Positions 12,587 through 23,586 of a DNA stretch of 64,000 nt are shown here, in pieces. The stretch spans positions 558,001 through 622,000 of the forward strand of contig WACJ01000115.1 of assembly GCA_008973525.1 (NCBI GenBank). The letters run 5' to 3'. A program made the position numbers and the translations under genes. The notes under the pieces were generated by a model. The model saw nothing but the letters and a program-made list of their open reading frames with translations, did not search any database and had not been told where the DNA came from. The DNA comes from Stenopsyche tienmushanensis (lineage: Eukaryota > Arthropoda > Insecta > Trichoptera > Stenopsychidae). Every line of letters begins with the position of its first letter. Positions within the stretch are counted from its first letter, which is position 1.

Positions 12587-13605
12587 TAGTGTTATTTTAC
12601 TCCAATTTTTCAAACCTTAAGATTAATTTTCGGCATTGATTAACAACAAAGATAGATTTATCAGCAAAATCACTAAAACTATAAGCCCATATCATATTTG
12701 GTGTTATTTGGAGATAAGTCAACAGAACGCGTATTTTTACTGCATATGTTGGCTACACGAGAAGCAGTTGTTATAAATGTTCTATGGTTATTGAGCCATA
12801 AATCACATACTAAACGCGTCTTTGATTTGCTGAGTATATTTTTAGATGAATCTTTCAAACTTTTTCTTAAATCTCTATTTTTTAATATTTTCTTTGTGCA
12901 TGCATCCTTTACTAAACTGAATATTATCGAAATATGTAATTTTCCAAGTCTGCAGTACAATAAAGTAAAGAATAAAAATATACTATTAAATTTTCATTTG
13001 ATACTGTAGAGAGGACCTCCTAAACCCCGCAATGCGGCCTTTTGTGTTGCGGCAGGGTTGCCTTTAGATCCAACAGTACCAGTAGTTGAACATAAATGAG
13101 TTTTCATCGTGTTAATTCAGCCATATACCCCGCAAGGAAAATATAAAAGGGAAACCTTAGCGTCGAAAAAAGGTGCAAGTCGTATATGAATTTATCTCTT
13201 GAGAGGAATTGAGCAATTTCCCGGAAATCGATCTATGTCTATATAATGTGTTAAATTAATAACATTCGCTATTTTCGTCGAAGAAGATTAACTAAAAGTG
13301 CTTGTTCAACAAGGTAAAACATATTCTCAAATAAGAAAAATCTTATTGGATATCCATGATGTAATTAAACATCTATTTTTCACATTTCACATTACAATTT
13401 TTTCTTTTTAACATTTTCTTTCGAGGTATTTTGCACATTTAATGAGATTACGTCTTAATCTATTGAGATTTTTTTTTTTTGCAATAATATAAAAATACAG
13501 ATATCAAGCATCCCGAATGAAGGATCCAGAATTTTTTGTTTAAATATAAATTCTGTAACAAAGACTCTCATATGAAACTCTTCAATGAACAAAGCCAGGG
13601 AGTTT
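12587..13605. other. intergenic, overlapping unassigned open frames
   Basis: 12,679-13,009 is open on both strands (103 codons on +, 93 on -). Neither product is recognised. The reverse frame (ending ...LSPNNTKYDMGL) looks slightly more protein-like. 13,020-13,090 is a short GC-richer patch. Otherwise nothing. Confidence 0.35.
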
Positions 13606-14412
13606 GAGTCATGAGCGATATTCGGAGCTAGTCATGGAGCGATATTCGGAGCTATTCCCGGAGCGATATTCAAAGCTAATTCCGGAGCGATATTCAGAGC
13701 CAGTCCCGGAGCGATATTTAGAGCTAGTCTCGGAGCGATATCCGGAGCTAGTCATGTAGCGATATTCAGAGCTAGTCATGAAGCGATATACAGAGCTAGT
13801 ACCGGAGCGATATTCGGAGCTAGTCATGGAGTGACGTTCAGAGCTAGTTCCAGAGCGATATTCGGAGCTATTTCCGGAGCGATATTCAAAGCTAGTCATG
13901 GAGCGATATTCACAGCTAGTCCCGGAGCTATTCCCGGAGCGATAATCAGAGCTAGTCTCGGAGCGATATTCAGAGCTAGTTCCGGAGCGATATTCAGAGC
14001 TAGTCATTGAGCGATATTCACAGCTATTCCCGGAGCAATGTTTGGGCCTATCCCCGGAGCGATAATCAGAGCTAGTCATGGAACGATATTCAGAGCTAGT
14101 CATGGAGCGATATTCAGAGCTAGCTCCGGAGAGATATTCAGAGCTAGTTCCGGAGTGATATTCAGAGATATTCCCGGAGCGATAATCCGAGCTAGTCCCG
14201 GAGCGATATTTGGAGCTAGTCTCGGAGCGATATCCGGAGCTAGTCATGTAGCGATATTCAGAGCTAGTCATGAAGCGATATACAGAGCTAGTACCGGAGC
14301 GATATTCGGAGCTAGTCATGGAGCGCTATTCAGAGCTAGACATGAGGTGATACCCACAGTTACTGCCGGAGCAATATTTGGAGCTTGTCCTGGAGCGATA
14401 TCCAGGGCTAGT
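13606..14412. repeat. 24-bp minisatellite, about 33 units
   Basis: Tandem array of a 24-bp unit close to GAGCGATATTCAGAGCTAGTCATG, varying mainly at the last bases (CATG, CCCG, TCCG, CTCG) and at CAGAG/CGGAG. Because 24 is a multiple of three and the unit has no stop in several frames, the reverse strand stays open for 236 codons (14319-13609) as an octapeptide repeat TSSEYRSG/TSSEYRSM, and the forward strand for 130 codons (14038-14430). A 12-bp half-unit loss lies near 13,921-13,935. A block of about 110 bp at 13,721 recurs at 14,213, giving a higher-order offset of 492 bp. I read the open frames as a by-product of the unit length, but a repeat protein cannot be excluded. Confidence 0.95.
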
Positions 14413-14430
14413 AAATCCAAAAAAACTTGA

Positions 14431-14432
<2 letters not shown>

Positions 14433-14483
<51 letters not shown>
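14433..14483. repeat. (AC)n(AT)n compound microsatellite
   Basis: About 18 AC units (14,433-14,468) followed by about 7 AT units, directly after the minisatellite. Confidence 0.97.
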
Positions 14484-14496
14484 AGATATTAATTAA

Positions 14497-14582
14497 GAAA
14501 AAATCGGGTATTCGATCGCGTTTGAGCTATTTTTTATTCCGATATTTCGGACCACACATCGGGTCCATATTTAAGGAATAAC
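14497..14582 (+). repeat. dispersed repeat, copy 2 of 2
   Basis: Same two blocks as 5,828-5,941: GGGTATTCGATCGCGTTTGA and GATATTTCGGACCACACATC followed by GGGTCC. It overlaps a perfect 12-bp inverted repeat: AAGGAATAACTT at 14,573-14,584 and its complement AAGTTATTCCTT at 14,595-14,606, with a 10-bp loop. Confidence 0.65.
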
Positions 14583-14633
14583 TTTTCCATTTTCAAGTTA
14601 TTCCTTGAAAATATGTTCATGAATGTTATAGAT

Positions 14634-15316
14634 CAGGGGTGGCCAACCCAAATGATCTTGCGGGCCACTTTCGCAATGCATCATAACTCCGCGAGCCAAA
14701 AAAATTAATAATTATAATTTTTTTTTGAGTGAAAAATTGAAACATAATGAGTTATTATCGTTGTGTTTACTATTATTCTTATATGTAAACATAGATAATA
14801 TAATAATAGTGATATTCAACTTTCATTACAACTTACATAACACTAAAAATTAAATATAAGAAATACATAAATATAAATAAAATCATTAAAAAATATTTTA
14901 CTAGTGTGATATTTGTTTCTCCACTCTTTCACTTAACTTTTGCAAATCGATCTTTTTTTGGGTATTTAAGTTTATTTTTGGGTGGTGGTTTATTTCAACC
15001 AGTTCTATTTGAAGATATTCTGGGGTCGATTCGAATTTAACACGAAAAGGAGATGAATATATAATTTTTGTTGTGTTTGTCTAACTGTAAATTACTGAAT
15101 CGGATTTCAAAAGCAACTGTAATTCTTATTTCTTTTGCATATTTGATGTAATTGTTCCGTTTTCTTAAATTCTTTCAACAATGGAAAGTGGTGAGCGTAA
15201 TTACTTTTCAATTGTGATTACTTTGGCCATTATAAAATAAATATATTTTATAAAAGTGCGATGAATCTCGCGGGCCAAAAAAATGTCCAAAGCGGGCCGC
15301 AGGTTGGCCACCTCTG
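14634..15316. mobile_element. hAT-like MITE with perfect 8-bp target duplication
   Basis: The left end begins CAGGGGTGGCCAACC. The right end, reverse-complemented, begins CAGAGGTGGCCAACC, so 14 of 15 terminal bases agree. Both ends are followed by GCGGGCC-type subterminal words. The 8 bases before the left end (TTATAGAT, 14,626-14,633) are repeated exactly after the right end (15,317-15,324), which is the target-site duplication size of hAT elements. The 683-bp body is AT-rich with no transposase reading, so the element is non-autonomous. The intact duplication suggests it is younger than most insertions in this window. Confidence 0.93.
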
Positions 15317-15324
15317 TTATAGAT

Positions 15325-17734
15325 GGACTTCAAGTAGCATTTTTTCACTTATTCAAATGTAAACAATGAAATAACCCCACGTTTTGTCAAAAATGAGTAC
15401 GATTTTTACGGCGGGCAGTTATAATTGATAGACACCAGCGTCATGGCAAATCCCGTGTGAACGTTGAATAAAAATAAAATGATACGTTCAATGAACAAAG
15501 TTTGTTGAATATATTTTATTTCGGCGTATACAAAAATAGTTCAGGCATGAGCTCTTTTTATTTTCATTTAAAATGACTAAATGAACACGAATTTAGCGAA
15601 GTTTTAAATTTCAACGGAAAATGTACACATTTTTGACATTTTAAGCACGAAAATATTTTTTCCGGGTGTGATTTTTGCGATTAAGTAGCCCAAAAAATGG
15701 AGCTAATAATTTTTCAAGTAAAATTTACGCCTAATAGCGGGAACAATTTTCTGAAAAGGGAACGCCGACGTTGCTTCACAGATCATTAAGCCTTTATCGC
15801 ATTTTTATTCGATATCTCGACTGAAATCTGTGGATGTTAACGAAAATTGATGTTTTACTAATTTATTATAGAAAAATCCGGAAAAAATCTTTCAAAATAA
15901 GCTTCAATGTTAAACTAGCAAGTAAATTATTGAGTTATATAATTATATATATTGGGTTAACACCACTTAAAATTTAATGGGACTAATATCATTTTTAATT
16001 CATTCAATTAAAAATATTTAGTTTAATAATCGCAGCCACGATGTTGTTTTCCACCTTCCATCCTTACCATGATCAAATTTTGCATGCATCGTTACTCGTT
16101 GGACTTGCGCAAAATAAAGATACTCATTTTGCTCCACCCTTGTACTTCCTCCCTGCCTACTCTAGTTTAAAATATATATATAACTTATACTTTCTAATTT
16201 TAAAAATAGCTTGAAACCATATTATCATAAGAAATCAAAAGCATCAATATTTTTAACTCAACTTTCATGTAATTTTAGAGCAAAATATTCACCTCTAAAG
16301 CAACCCTGCATCATCACGTTTCACCACCATATTTAATTGGATTTTTTTAGATGATCTAGATTCATTCAATTTCATAGTTAAATGATATGTTATAAGATAA
16401 TATTTTTATAGGATGATAATAAAGTTATCTTTGGCATCCGTAGTAGACTTTGAGCAGCCCGATATATTTCTGTACTTCAAAGTCCCAGTTTTCTGGCATC
16501 TTCTACTAATGAAATGCACCCCCCTTGGTGGAAATCTCCAATTTTTAACAATTTTCCTAATTAAAAATCTTTAATTTTGTACAGTATTTGTAGAGGTAAA
16601 AATCACCGTATTTAATTAGGCCGAATTGGCTATTAATTTGATTTAAAATTTTGTCAAATATATAACTACTATATATTTAAGAGAGTAAGACCCAAAAAAT
16701 TGGTTTGTTATATTTCGTTATGTATGCACAGAACCTTCCAAATCACCAGTTGCAGAAAAGCTTTTTGCCTTTTGCTTCTCCAGAAAAAATGGGGTTACGT
16801 TAAAAGATTCCTTTTATTCGACGAGTATAGAAGATAAAGTGGTATTCTGTTTTAAATGACAATACTGGCTGTCATTTGGGTTCAGGAAATTTAGAGATTC
16901 CGGCCATCTTTTAATTATTTTTCATTTTAATAAAATCAAAACATGGCTATAAATTAGAAAAAATGTATCCCTTTTAAAACATTTTTAACCGAAAGTAAAC
17001 TGTAAACTAAAAAGGCGTATATTAACATAAATAAGCACTCTACAAATTGTAGCCAAGCTGCAATGTACTCTTTTTGAAGTTATGGGATATTTATCTCTCA
17101 TAAATTTCCATGCACCCCATGTGACTGGTTCAAAAAATCAAGTACTGTTTATATAATTTCTTAGAATATTCTTTATATTACGAATGTAACTCTTAATTGT
17201 GTTATTTTTTTTAAAATTTCTCATCATCCTTAGGTGCATGTAAATAGCTCAGGGGGTGCAAATACACAAGCGTCCATAAGCTGTGCTAACACTGCTGTAA
17301 TTACACAAACATACCATAGATGTTCGATTCACAGAGATCGATTTTAAGTTATTGATATTAATAGGTAAGACATTTTAATAGTAATAAAATGTTTAAAATG
17401 ATAAAAGTGCTATTTTATGTATTTTTGTAAAGATATTTTTTTAAATTAATAGAAAAAAGTCATGTAAGAAACATGATATTTTATTTTTGAAGAACTCCAT
17501 TAAAAATAACTTTACAGGATAACCTTTTCAGATGATCTTGAAAATGAATGAAAGTACACTTTAAAAATGCTCCAACACACAAGTGCTGAGTTCCCGACAT
17601 TTCATCACATGGCTCTTGTTAATTGTACACCTAGAAGTCCTTCTCATTGTCAAATTGAGAAGACCAAAGCGTGTTTGTGGTTTATCTGAGATAGTTATAG
17701 GTATTAAAGAGTTCATCTCGTGTGACTGGCTAAA
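15325..17734. other. AT-rich intergenic DNA
   Basis: No recognisable feature in about 2.4 kb. Slightly GC-richer pieces occur near 15,400-15,470, 16,040-16,150 and 16,720-16,900. No open frame of note exists before 17,583. Confidence 0.5.
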
Positions 17735-18390
17735 AATATGTGGGAAAAGCGATTTTCTGATATTCGGAGTCGTTCGAAAGTTACATCGTTAAGCAGGTGT
17801 AAAGTACCTCACATACATCGGTGACAGCGATAGTAAAACATTTAGTGGAATTCTGAAAAGCGTATGGAAAAAAATATTTAGTAGTGAAAAAATAATATAT
17901 AGAACATGTTGAAAAGATAATGCGACAACGGAATACGATTAAAAATAATAAGGGAATTGGTGGAAAGGGGCTAGGAAACTTACAGATAAGCTCATTAAAA
18001 AGCTTACCAAATTTTATGGTTTAGCCATTCGCCGATATGCAAATTCGATGACTTTTTTTTTATTTGGGCATTTTTCTACTACAAGACCCCAATAACAAAA
18101 TTGTTCAGCAGGCTTTGATTGCTGGTGCGAAAAGCGCAAGACTGAAGTTAAATAAGAGCTCAATAATTTCCATGCCATGATTGCAGAAGTTCAAAAATAA
18201 CAGGAACTGATGCCGGGGAGTAACAATCGGTTTTGCAGTAATTTTTTAAGGAAAATGAAGATTAACTTTATAGATCGGACTTGCTAACCGCCGATGTTCA
18301 AAATCTTCTAAAGAACAGTTCAAATAGATGCAAGATCAGCCAAAAAAGACGAAGCTAAGATAACAAAAAAGATTGCCTTATGGAGCTGGA
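17735..18390 (+). pseudogene. Mutator-like (MULE) transposase fragment, copy 2
   Basis: Forward-strand reading gives RFSDIRSRSKVTSL, then AGVKYLTYIGDSDSKTF (the GVKYxxYIGDGDSK catalytic-region block), YIEHVEKIMRQRN, GGKG...RKLTDKLIKKLTKFYGLA and IRRYANSMT (family form LTDxxIDKLxxYYGLAIRxN), then a degenerate C-rich block SAGFDCWCEKRK (family CPxGxDSWCKW). The order fits the Mutator transposase domain family found in arthropods. Stops, frameshifts and a missing segment show it is dead. It covers the middle of the protein, whereas copies at 5.1 and 42.0 kb preserve later parts. Confidence 0.82.
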
Positions 18391-21292
18391 TTCACTGATT
18401 AGTAGTATGTATATTTACCTTTTCGACAATGTTTTAGTACTTAAAACTTTAAACGCGTTTTTCTATCAAATTAATTTCTTTATAATTTGATAAACTTATT
18501 TAATAATTATGTAGACACTTTGCAATTAAGGATAATTCTGATTTATCAAGACGTTGTTTTTTCATGTTAAAGAAATCGTGAAAAAACACCACAAAATTTG
18601 AAATAGTGAGCTTAAAATATTAATAAATATGTCATAAAATGTTGGCAGTTGTATTTTTATTTAGTTCGCTAAAAAAAATCGCCAAAAAACGAAAAAAATA
18701 ACCTTCACACGGGATAAGTGAAAAGACTAAAATCGATAGTAAAAACAACCGAAAGGTTGCGGCATTTTACTCAAAGATATTAGCTAAACATAGTTTTTGT
18801 AGTTAGATACTCGGTAAGAATTAAATATAAAGTTGTTCAAAATTTCGCAATATGTGCCAATTTGCACTTTTGTTTAAATAAAGACAAAGAGTCATGCTAC
18901 TTAAATCCCTTAAGGGGTCTTAAAACTCGTACTTTTTCAGCGCAAAATCATTATGCGGGATCTAGAAAAATCTAACAAAATTATATGCGCACATCTTATT
19001 CAGGCACTTTATAGCCTCGGAAGGGTCTCCAAGTGGGGTAGTTGGGTACCGCATAAATAGACAATAAATTGCAATGCGAAACCGTATGTTCTTTCTTGCG
19101 TAAAATATTGCCACAATTATAAAAGAAAATCGTTACCGAAGATAGAAATAAGATCCTTTACACAGGCGAAAAAATAAATAACATCCTCTCGTCTTAAATA
19201 AAAATGTGTCATCTGGAACAAACATGTATTAATATATTATATTATATGTATTGTGTAATTTTTTTCAAAGAATAGGCAAGTTCTATGTGGTATGAAACAT
19301 ATTTAATAAACAAAGACTTTTAAAAAAGCATTATTATTCATAATTCAGCAAGAAACGATTTTTTTAGATTAAACTTTTTTATCAGAAATTGTAGTTCCAG
19401 AACTGTTTATACATAAAAAATACTTTCAGAAGCTTCGAGTTCAAATGCACGCCATGACTTAACTATGGCAAGGACGAGCGTAACTATAAAATCACGCAAC
19501 CGTTTGACATCGATGTATAACATTTTTAAATAAACATTTTAAATGAATTATGATAGTCCGCAAATAAAGAAGGCATGTTTAATTTTTTTTTCTTAAGTTG
19601 CCATATCCGTTTATTAAATGTGAGTGATTTAATTTAAAATTAGATTATTTTAATAGAAACTTTAGCTGGGAGAGAATCAATGAGTCAGTTTTAAAATTAT
19701 TATGATTTTTCAATGGTATTTTATCTAATTATTATTGAAAATTTAGACATTCATAGATATATTTGCGCGAATATATTAATCAAATCGGGTTAACCTAGAT
19801 TGATACGATCACAATCTGAGCCAACCTCTTTATAATAAGAGTCAACGATCTAAACCTTAAAATGAATCTTTTAAAATGGTAATATTTTGAGCATATGAGG
19901 AATGATTTGTAAATGTTCGACGTTCATAAAATTATCTTTATGGAACTCATGCGATGTATATTAAAATATCAATATTTTTTGGCAAGTGTCGATAATTACT
20001 GTCATGGGTCGTATCTAAGACAGCTTCAACTTCTCCCCTTTCAAATTCTTCTCTGTGAGTGAAGATTGGAGGACTCTAAACATTTTTACTTTAAAGCTGA
20101 GAGCTAAGACCCTCATCCATATCCTGTACGCTACTTCGCTCTCTTCCGTTTTCTCTTTCCTCTTCAGCACTTCCAAGATCGACTTGGAGACGGAATGATA
20201 AGCGTACGTGACATAAGAGAGTGTTTATCGGATCATAAATGAGTTCATGAGAACCCACATATGGATATATGTCTTTAATCACGTACAAAGCTAGCAAATA
20301 CCTCAAGATGGTACTTCAACTACTGTAATGCATATACTACCGACAATAAGTTTGGAAACACCTAAAACATAAAAATGATCCGTAACAAATGTTATTTTTC
20401 TTTCTTATACATAGATTGGAGCACTCAAAATCTAATACAGATATCAACGATAACCTCATTTTATTATTAGCCATAAGAAATTTCCGTAATGCAGAAAATC
20501 ACTAGATCAAATTTAAATTTATAAAATTAAAAAAATAGTTAATTATTTTAAAATGTCTTAAACCATATTTAAAACTTTTGACCCAAAAACAAATAGTTTT
20601 TGTTCGACGAACGAAAACAGAATGTGCTTCAGATATGTGTACATTACCTACACTTAAAATATGTTAGTTTGGGTTGTTATAAATATAGAAAAAATAAAGG
20701 AAAATAAAATAAAGAAAGTAACTAGAAAATACTTTAATAAAAAAGCTAAAACTATTTTCAGGTCCTCGAATAGTAATACGGAAGTTCATATTCCAATAAT
20801 AAAATCACATAAACTATTACTAACAACGTCAAAAAGATGCACTGCCGTATTACATGCCAAGATGAACATTTTAATGAGAGCGCCATATAAAGTTTTTCAT
20901 ACCAACTTGTGTTAACATTAATCTTTTTAATTAATAACTTACCACAGGAGAAAATTAATCAAAGCAAGAACTTTTATTTAAGTTAGCCATAGTACTTGGT
21001 GCTGGGTATCAAGAATCGTGGGAAAAAGAAAATGTATCAACATCATCTAAAAGTTCAAGTTCCGATTCGAATAAGATACATAATTTTTGAATATTAAGAA
21101 ATAATGTATATGTGCATAGATATAAGTTGTACATGAATGAAAGAGTTGACATTAGCATTTAAATATATTTGTAATTTAAAAAATCTCATATTTGACATAA
21201 TGAAAATTTCGCAACTCATACATATGGTGCATCATATATAATATATATATATTAATAATATAAAAATATTATTCAAAATATCATGATTTCAT
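18391..21292. other. AT-rich intergenic DNA, probably partly element-derived
   Basis: 18,436-18,620 contains the ACTTTAAACGCGTTTTTC motif and about 80 bp (GACACTTTGCAATTAAGGAT ... CATGTTAAAGAAATCG) that recur with mismatches at 26,955-27,020. This may be the tail of the MULE or of a related MITE. The frames at 20091-20306 (-) and 20661-20915 (+) are unassigned; 20,040-20,320 is somewhat GC-richer. The remainder shows nothing. Confidence 0.45.
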
Positions 21293-21340
21293 TTAAGGGA
21301 TCATCTCCTTTATCACGTCAAAAAAAATCACGTCGCCGAA
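21293..21340 (+). repeat. TTAA-initial repeat end, copy 1
   Basis: Begins TTAAGGGATCATCTCC and continues into ATCACGTCAAAAAAAATC. It resembles 21,780-21,830 in the same orientation and the start of the segment at 26,778. The TTAA start suggests the terminus of a piggyBac-like or other TTAA-targeting family. Confidence 0.5.
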
Positions 21341-21461
21341 TAAGAGGATCAGATATATTCCTAAAATTGGACAATAAATATATCTGTACCTACACGTAGT
21401 CCCGCGATTAAGCAGTCAGAGTATTAATAACATAATCATCGTGGGGTTTTTTTTACATGAG

Positions 21462-21551
21462 ATGTGGTTGACGACCACATTTTTAAAAACAAATATACGC
21501 TATGAAAAACCACGTTAAAATCGTTAGCAATAAGAAGGATTACTAAAAGCC
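21462..21551 (+). repeat. hairpin-bearing dispersed repeat, copy 1 of 2
   Basis: Starts with the inverted repeat ATGTGGT-TGACG-ACCACAT, then TTTTTAAAAACAAATATACG, CTATGAAAAA and GATTACTAAAAGCCA. The same order occurs at 37,838-37,934 with the stem kept (ATGTGG ... CCACAT). Family unknown. Confidence 0.65.
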
Positions 21552-21779
21552 AAAAATGTATGTAATATAATGTACGGGACGATTATTGATCACCTTTGAC
21601 TGATTTGCAACTTCGTTGCTCACTTATAGATTTTATTCCAGCTGGAATTCCGATTCAAGTTACTAAATATTAATTTAATCATATTTGTATGACGATGGGA
21701 AATCACCATATAAAAATATTTCATTCCTATGATAGAAAACCTATGAAAATCGATTACGTTCGATAATGAGTATGATACT

Positions 21780-21830
21780 TTAAGGGGTCATCTCACTTAA
21801 CCTCGTCAAAAAAATCTCTAGGAATGTCGT
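21780..21830 (+). repeat. TTAA-initial repeat end, copy 2
   Basis: Begins TTAAGGGGTCATCTCACTT and continues CTCGTCAAAAAAATCTC, a direct repeat of 21,293-21,340 about 487 bp downstream. Confidence 0.5.
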
Positions 21831-22994
21831 CCTTAATTTTGGTGAAGAAATTCGGATTATTTCAATGATTTACAGCAAATTCGCGAAATGCGCTCGTAAC
21901 AATCACTTCGTCCAGATTGCGCCCCAAACTCTCTGAGATCGTTGCTCTCAAAGACTTGCCCCTATACCTGCTTTTGTTTGTAGGCCAGAGTTTCCTATTA
22001 AGAACCTTTCTTATCTTTGCTCTACTAAGGGAGCGAATGAAGTCAAAAAATGTTAACACAGATTTAAAAAAGGTGAATAAGCAAGTGGAATATAAGGGCT
22101 CAAACATAAATAGTTGGCTATCTGCCGACATCCTGACTCAATAAAAAATATGAAAAATACTATTTAAGCCTCATACTATCATAAAATTTTAATTGATTGA
22201 GCCTCTTAGCATTCATATTGTCCGGAAGGGGCAGATTATTGGTGCAAATTGAAAAAACATGCAACAATAAGATATTTATATTTGTACAAGCATCCTCCTG
22301 CTCTCAATAAGGAAGTTCAGCAAATCTTAAGACCTATTTACCTACTATTGACCAACCTTAAGACGGTATATATACTGCGAAAAAATTGCCTGTTCTTTGG
22401 ACCGTCAAAGTGAGATGCAAACATACAACAAATAAACTCATAAATATTGAAATTAATATGAGCTATTTTATTATCTACAAAGATTCATTCTACTAATGAA
22501 CTATTGCGATAAGGCTAACCATGTGTTATATCACTCCGAAAGGGAGTCAGCGTTAAATCAATTACAGCAACAAATTAACCACTAGACTGCAGAATAACTA
22601 ATTAATCCGCGCCATGCTCATCCAAGCTCAAGCTGTTATAGATGATTGAATTAGCCACGTAAATTTTGCATCAAATAATAACGTTTCAGAGCCTTTATCG
22701 CGATAAAATTTCCAAAAGTATTGAATGCATCCACAATTTCATGGTGGAAAGGATCGATATTAGTCATGAAATAAATCTGATATTTTGTTAGATATTTGTA
22801 CCTGTAAATATTATTTTTCAATGATATGGGGCCTTTCCCAGCCACTTTCACTGCCAATACTAGGTAAGAATACTGTGGTACGATGCAATCATACATGAAA
22901 TGATTAAGTTAAAGTTCCCTCCATATCAAATTATTTGAGCTATTTAATCTTATTTGAGCAAAAGAGAGTCATGTTAAATATTAACCAATCCTGT
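21831..22994. other. intergenic with one unassigned open frame
   Basis: 21,862-22,131 (-) is an open frame of 89 codons (also open on +, 21,917-22,144) in a locally GC-richer stretch. The reverse product ends ...VIVTSAFREFAVNH and matches nothing I recognise. 22,651-22,896 (-) is likewise unassigned. Confidence 0.35.
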
Positions 22995-23586
22995 TCCTAT
23001 AGACCTCACCTGTTCAATACTTTCATCAGTGACATCCCGAAACCTTCCCGGCGAACATTTCTTTGTACGCTGACGACGCGGCTTATTTTGCCAATTCTCG
23101 TAGCAACATATTGGTTGCTGTGAACCTTAAACAAACGCGGTGCAAAAATATTTCAGCAAATGGAAGCTTAACTGAACACAAACAAAACCGAAGCAATTCT
23201 GCTCTCAGTGAGGCACAAATACCGGGACACATATCCATTCGTGCTGGTGGGGTAGATCTGTCTATTATTCGCCCAAACTTTATTTATGCAGCACCCATTT
23301 GAAGCAACATATGCGTAACCAATCTACAAAAACTCCAAGTAATACAAAACAGAGCTTTGAAAATTGCTTTCAACAACAGAACGCTTAGAAATCAGAAACG
23401 ACTTCATAAAAGTATAAAACTACCCCCAGAAAGCATTTTTACAGACTCAATAAATTTTTTAATGATAAAATCTCGCATCACCCCAATATATTAGTATATT
23501 TGCTCGGTAATTACAGCAAAGACTCTTTAACACATCTTGTGCGAGACAGCTCGAAAAGTATTAAGAATAAATATAAAATTTGATAA
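22995..23586 (+). pseudogene. Jockey-type LINE reverse transcriptase fragment
   Basis: Forward reading gives RPHLFNTFISDIPKPSRRTF, a +1 shift, then the catalytic box YADDAAYFANSRSN, a compressed middle, and the C-terminal block LQKLQVIQNRALKIAF ... KRLHKSIKLPPES (family form LQxxQNKALRxI). Frames then shift to SHHPNILVYLLGNYSKDSL before a stop near 23,582. The YADD residues are intact, but the RT fingers, the endonuclease and a stretch after YADD are missing. The equivalent C-terminal block is present at 55.8 kb (-) and the RT core of a related element at 45.5 kb (+). Confidence 0.85.

Noticed and set aside
12698..13009. 103-codon forward ORF as a gene
   Set aside because: The same stretch is open on both strands, neither product is recognised, and composition is typical of the flanks.
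13609..14319. Genuine 236-residue repeat protein gene
   Set aside because: The frame is open because the 24-bp unit is a multiple of three and lacks stops. The opposite strand is also open, and no start context or unique coding flanks were found. Kept only as a possibility in the findings.
13606..14412. CRISPR array
   Set aside because: The units are directly adjacent 24-bp tandem repeats with no unique spacers, in eukaryotic-type DNA.
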